A DNA stretch of 64,000 nt, taken from contig CAJMMT010000006.1 of assembly GCA_905214715.1 (NCBI GenBank), positions 79,490 to 143,489 of the forward strand. The letters are read 5' to 3'. Positions 61,907-64,000 of this stretch are shown piece by piece. Each line of letters begins with the position of its first letter. Position 1 is the first letter of the stretch. A model generated the notes under the pieces. That model was not told the origin of the DNA and ran no database searches. It saw only the letters and a list, made by a program, of their open reading frames with translations. Made by a program: the position numbers and the translations under genes. Origin of the DNA: an uncultured bacterium. GTDB lineage: Bacteria > Bacteroidota > Bacteroidia > Bacteroidales > Muribaculaceae.

Positions 61907-62764
61907 ATGACACCGGGTAAAATAGGAGTTTTTGACTCCGGTTATGGCGGTCTGACAATACTCTCATCTCTAAGACGGCACCTGCCACAATATGATTATT
62001 TATATCTGGGCGACAATGCACGCGCACCTTACGGCAACAGGTCGTTCGAACTTGTATACCGCTTTACACTCCAGGCTGTAGAGGAACTTTTCAGAAGAGG
62101 ATGTAATCTTGTGATATTAGCGTGCAATACAGCTTCTGCCAAAGCCCTCAGGTCAATCCAACAGAATGACCTACCTACAATAGACCCTCAAAAGAGAGTA
62201 CTCGGTGTGATAAGACCTACAGCCGAAGCGATAGGACGCGTAACTGACACACGACACATAGGTGTATTGGCCACCAAAGGGACAATAGATTCGCAATCAT
62301 ACAATCTTGAGACGGCCAAGTTGCATCCTGACGTAACGGTAAACGGACACGCCTGTCCCATGTGGGTACACCTTGTGGAAAACGATGAGGCACTTGGTCC
62401 AGGGGCCGATTATTTCGTAGATAAAGACATCAAAGCCCTCCTGGAGAAAGACCCGCAGATCGACACTGTGATTTTGGGATGCACCCATTACCCCATACTG
62501 CTTCCCAAAATAAAGGAATATATGCCTCAGTCGATAAAAATATTGCCACAAGGGGATATCGTAGCCGGTTCGCTGGCCGATTACCTGCAACGGCATGCCG
62601 AAATCCGCGATGTATGCACGACCGGAGGGACAGTGGAATTTCTCACAACGGAAAATCCGGCTGTTTTCAATCGGTTGGCTTCGCTTTTCCTGAACCACGA
62701 AGTACACTCTCAAGGAATAAGACTTCCAAGGCCGGATAAAGGGAGTAAGAAAGAAGAGTTATAA
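61907..62764 (+). CDS. murI: Glutamate racemase
   Basis: A 285-residue enzyme supplying D-glutamate for peptidoglycan. The two catalytic cysteines are Cys73 in ACNTASA and Cys192 in GCTHYP, and the N-terminal GVFDSGYGGLT is the substrate-binding signature. It belongs with the preceding envelope-assembly genes. Confidence 0.96.
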   Translation: MTPGKIGVFDSGYGGLTILSSLRRHLPQYDYLYLGDNARAPYGNRSFELVYRFTLQAVEELFRRGCNLVILACNTASAKALRSIQQNDLPTIDPQKRVLGVIRPTAEAIGRVTDTRHIGVLATKGTIDSQSYNLETAKLHPDVTVNGHACPMWVHLVENDEALGPGADYFVDKDIKALLEKDPQIDTVILGCTHYPILLPKIKEYMPQSIKILPQGDIVAGSLADYLQRHAEIRDVCTTGGTVEFLTTENPAVFNRLASLFLNHEVHSQGIRLPRPDKGSKKEEL

Positions 62765-62795
62765 AAACCAAATCCGCAATACATATTTATAATCT

Positions 62796-63590
62796 ATGAA
62801 AAAAACACTTTATGTATCGCTTATCGCTTTCCTGACATTGGGAGCATGCGCAAAAAATGATGCACCGGAACCAGCGCCAGTACCGGAACCTACGCCCGGA
62901 CCTGACACGAACCCGACCGAAAAAATTACCACTGTAAATTTTGATTCTTCCGAAATAGAATATAACGAGGAAGGATACTGGAAGAAATATCTTGTTAATG
63001 AGAATCTGCACCTTTACGGCTTCAGATTCAATCATTACCTAACGGAATATGGTACTGTAGAGGGGTTTGTAGTATCAAAGAACGAGGATACGAGATATTT
63101 CGACCCGATGTACACGCATCCTTACACCGTAGTGGGAGGCGGAGGTGTGAACGGTGTGGGATCACCCTATCTTGTTGCCACATGGGCTACTACAGATAAC
63201 ACCCAGACACCTTCACTGCTGATAAACCGCAACAATTTCGAATCCTTCAAACCGAAACAGATTGTGGTGAACAATACAACTTACGCCTACTACACCATGC
63301 GAGACGGAAATGATTTCTGCCATAAATTTACCGCCGGCGACTGGTTTAAACTTACCATACATGGCAAGACCGTTTCGGGAGAGGAAAAAAGCGTAGACTT
63401 CATGTTGGCAGACTGCACATCGTCAAACCATCCGGAGGCAGAAATTGTTACACAATGGACTGCCGTCGATATCAGTTCTCTCGGAGAAGTAAATTCTATC
63501 TATTTCACATTGTCAAGTTCAGACAGTGGAGAATGGGGAATGAACACACCGGGGTACTTTGCGATAGGATCATTTACATGGGCCGAGTAA
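62796..63590 (+). CDS. DUF4465 domain lipoprotein
   Basis: A 264-residue lipoprotein: lipobox LGAC, then a Pro/Glu-rich linker (about 22-45), then a DUF4465 domain. The domain is recognised by FRFNHYLTEYG, KFTAGDWFKLTIHG, WTAVDISSLGEV and the ending SSSDSGEWGMNTPGYFAIG. Family members are surface or secreted proteins of Bacteroidetes, some encoded in corrinoid-uptake loci. There is no cobalamin riboswitch or TonB receptor here, so such a role is not supported. It starts 31 nt after murI. Confidence 0.85.
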   Translation: MKKTLYVSLIAFLTLGACAKNDAPEPAPVPEPTPGPDTNPTEKITTVNFDSSEIEYNEEGYWKKYLVNENLHLYGFRFNHYLTEYGTVEGFVVSKNEDTRYFDPMYTHPYTVVGGGGVNGVGSPYLVATWATTDNTQTPSLLINRNNFESFKPKQIVVNNTTYAYYTMRDGNDFCHKFTAGDWFKLTIHGKTVSGEEKSVDFMLADCTSSNHPEAEIVTQWTAVDISSLGEVNSIYFTLSSSDSGEWGMNTPGYFAIGSFTWAE

Positions 63591-63601
63591 TATCCACTGT
63601 T

Positions 63602-63877
63602 ATGATGACACTTGAAGAAATAAAAAAAAGAATTGAACAGGATTCAGACAATGGCAAGGCCATAGAATGGCTTACTGACTATATCTCTTCCAATCCCGAA
63701 TCTGAAGAGGCCTATATATTGCGCGGCATGCGGTATTGGAGTCAGAGCGAGCGAGGTAAAGCCATTACCGATTACCTTACGGCAATCCGGCTGAACCCTG
63801 AGTCACAGGCACGCACGCTTCTTGCAAGCGCAAACCAGATTCTTGACTTCTATAACAAGGATTTATATAATCCCTGA
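63602..63877 (+). CDS. Small TPR-repeat protein
   Basis: A 91-residue cytosolic protein consisting mainly of one or two TPR-like helical pairs (EEAYILRGMRYWSQSERGKA, ITDYLTAIRLNPES). The start is the ATG at 63602, or the second ATG at 63605; a longer frame would run back through the DUF4465 gene. It lies 11 nt after that gene. Partner and function are unknown. Confidence 0.75.
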   Translation: MMTLEEIKKRIEQDSDNGKAIEWLTDYISSNPESEEAYILRGMRYWSQSERGKAITDYLTAIRLNPESQARTLLASANQILDFYNKDLYNP

Positions 63878-63908
63878 TTAGCTTCATCCTATAAATAAAT
63901 CATTTTAC

Positions 63909-63940
63909 TCCCCGGTTCATGCAGATGTTTGAATCGGGGA
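63909..63940 (+). terminator. Hairpin after the small TPR gene
   Basis: CCCCGGTTC (63910-63918) pairs with GAATCGGGG (63931-63939) with one G-T, and an outer T-A pair. TTTAT follows nearby. It probably ends the rightmost operon. The last 60 bases of the window show no recognisable gene. Confidence 0.55.
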
Positions 63941-64000
63941 TTTATGGGTCAGCGGATATTCCCGGTGGGTGGGGAAGTTGTCGGAGTATAGTGTTATCTT

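Noticed and set aside
62765..62795. Cobalamin riboswitch before the DUF4465 gene
   Set aside because: Only 31 bp separate it from murI, far too little for a B12 riboswitch, and no B12 box was seen.
1..64000. CRISPR array, prophage, integrative element or toxin-antitoxin pair
   Set aside because: No array of direct repeats with spacers, no phage structural genes and no att-like duplications. The only recombinase sits in a housekeeping context between rpsU and hpf.

Overview
The window is a chromosomal segment of a Bacteroidales bacterium, probably a gut-type species. The family is uncertain; Muribaculaceae-like is a guess from general character. Support comes from the str-S10-spc-alpha gene order with fusA inside it, many -7 boxes of the Bacteroidetes form TAnnTTTG with a TTG/TTTG about 19-20 bp upstream, few Shine-Dalgarno sequences, the porG-uppS-bamA-skp-skp order, and families typical of the phylum (alternative GlmU, DUF4421, DUF4465, type IX secretion sorting tails). 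No rRNA, CRISPR array, prophage or intact insertion sequence was seen.

Layout. 1-158: 5' end of a lipoprotein gene (minus). 378-2657: pnp. 2766-6845: a minus-strand set with a FdtA/FdtB-like sugar pair, mltG and a DUF4421 outer-membrane protein. 6922-11304: hpf, a XerC-type recombinase, rpsU, a gamma-carbonic anhydrase and an M24 aminopeptidase. 11305-13293: a gene-poor stretch with a terminator and perhaps a small RNA, then cls. 13418-32229: the whole ribosomal-protein supercluster on the minus strand, rpsL to rplQ, with fusA, secY, map, infA and rpoA. 32562-38287: an alternative GlmU and a very large T9SS-type secreted protein. 38739-40433: a divergent membrane-spanning TPR/HTH regulator. 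40438-43453: a Bax-inhibitor-like protein, argS and an HU protein. 43669-47910: rhomboid, an EEP-family enzyme and an M3 peptidase. 48318-53264: an OmpA-family protein, tRNA-Leu(UAA), a SulP transporter, an unknown 123-residue protein and ribD. 53388-63877: a PurF-like enzyme without the usual Cys nucleophile, a surface lipoprotein, porG-uppS-bamA-skp-skp-murI, a DUF4465 lipoprotein and a small TPR protein.

How the parts work together. The centre builds ribosomes and transcribes, secretes and matures new protein (rpoA, secY, map, infA, fusA). The supercluster does not look like one uninterrupted operon. A terminator and a promoter are interleaved between rplP and rpmC, a second promoter lies in an unusually long rpsN-rpsH spacer, and structured spacers precede rplC, rpsG and rpsD. 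The right side is an envelope-assembly block: PorG for type IX secretion, UppS for the lipid carrier, BamA with two Skp chaperones for outer-membrane proteins, and MurI for peptidoglycan.

Most notable signals: two sites where a terminator hairpin loop supplies the -33 element of the next promoter; an 89-bp MITE-like element whose apparent target duplication TTA coincides with a stop codon; a terminator for one gene written inside the HTH codons of the opposing gene; repeated GGGAGACA motifs between a T9SS cargo gene and its divergent regulator; and the PurF-like protein starting MGG instead of MCG.
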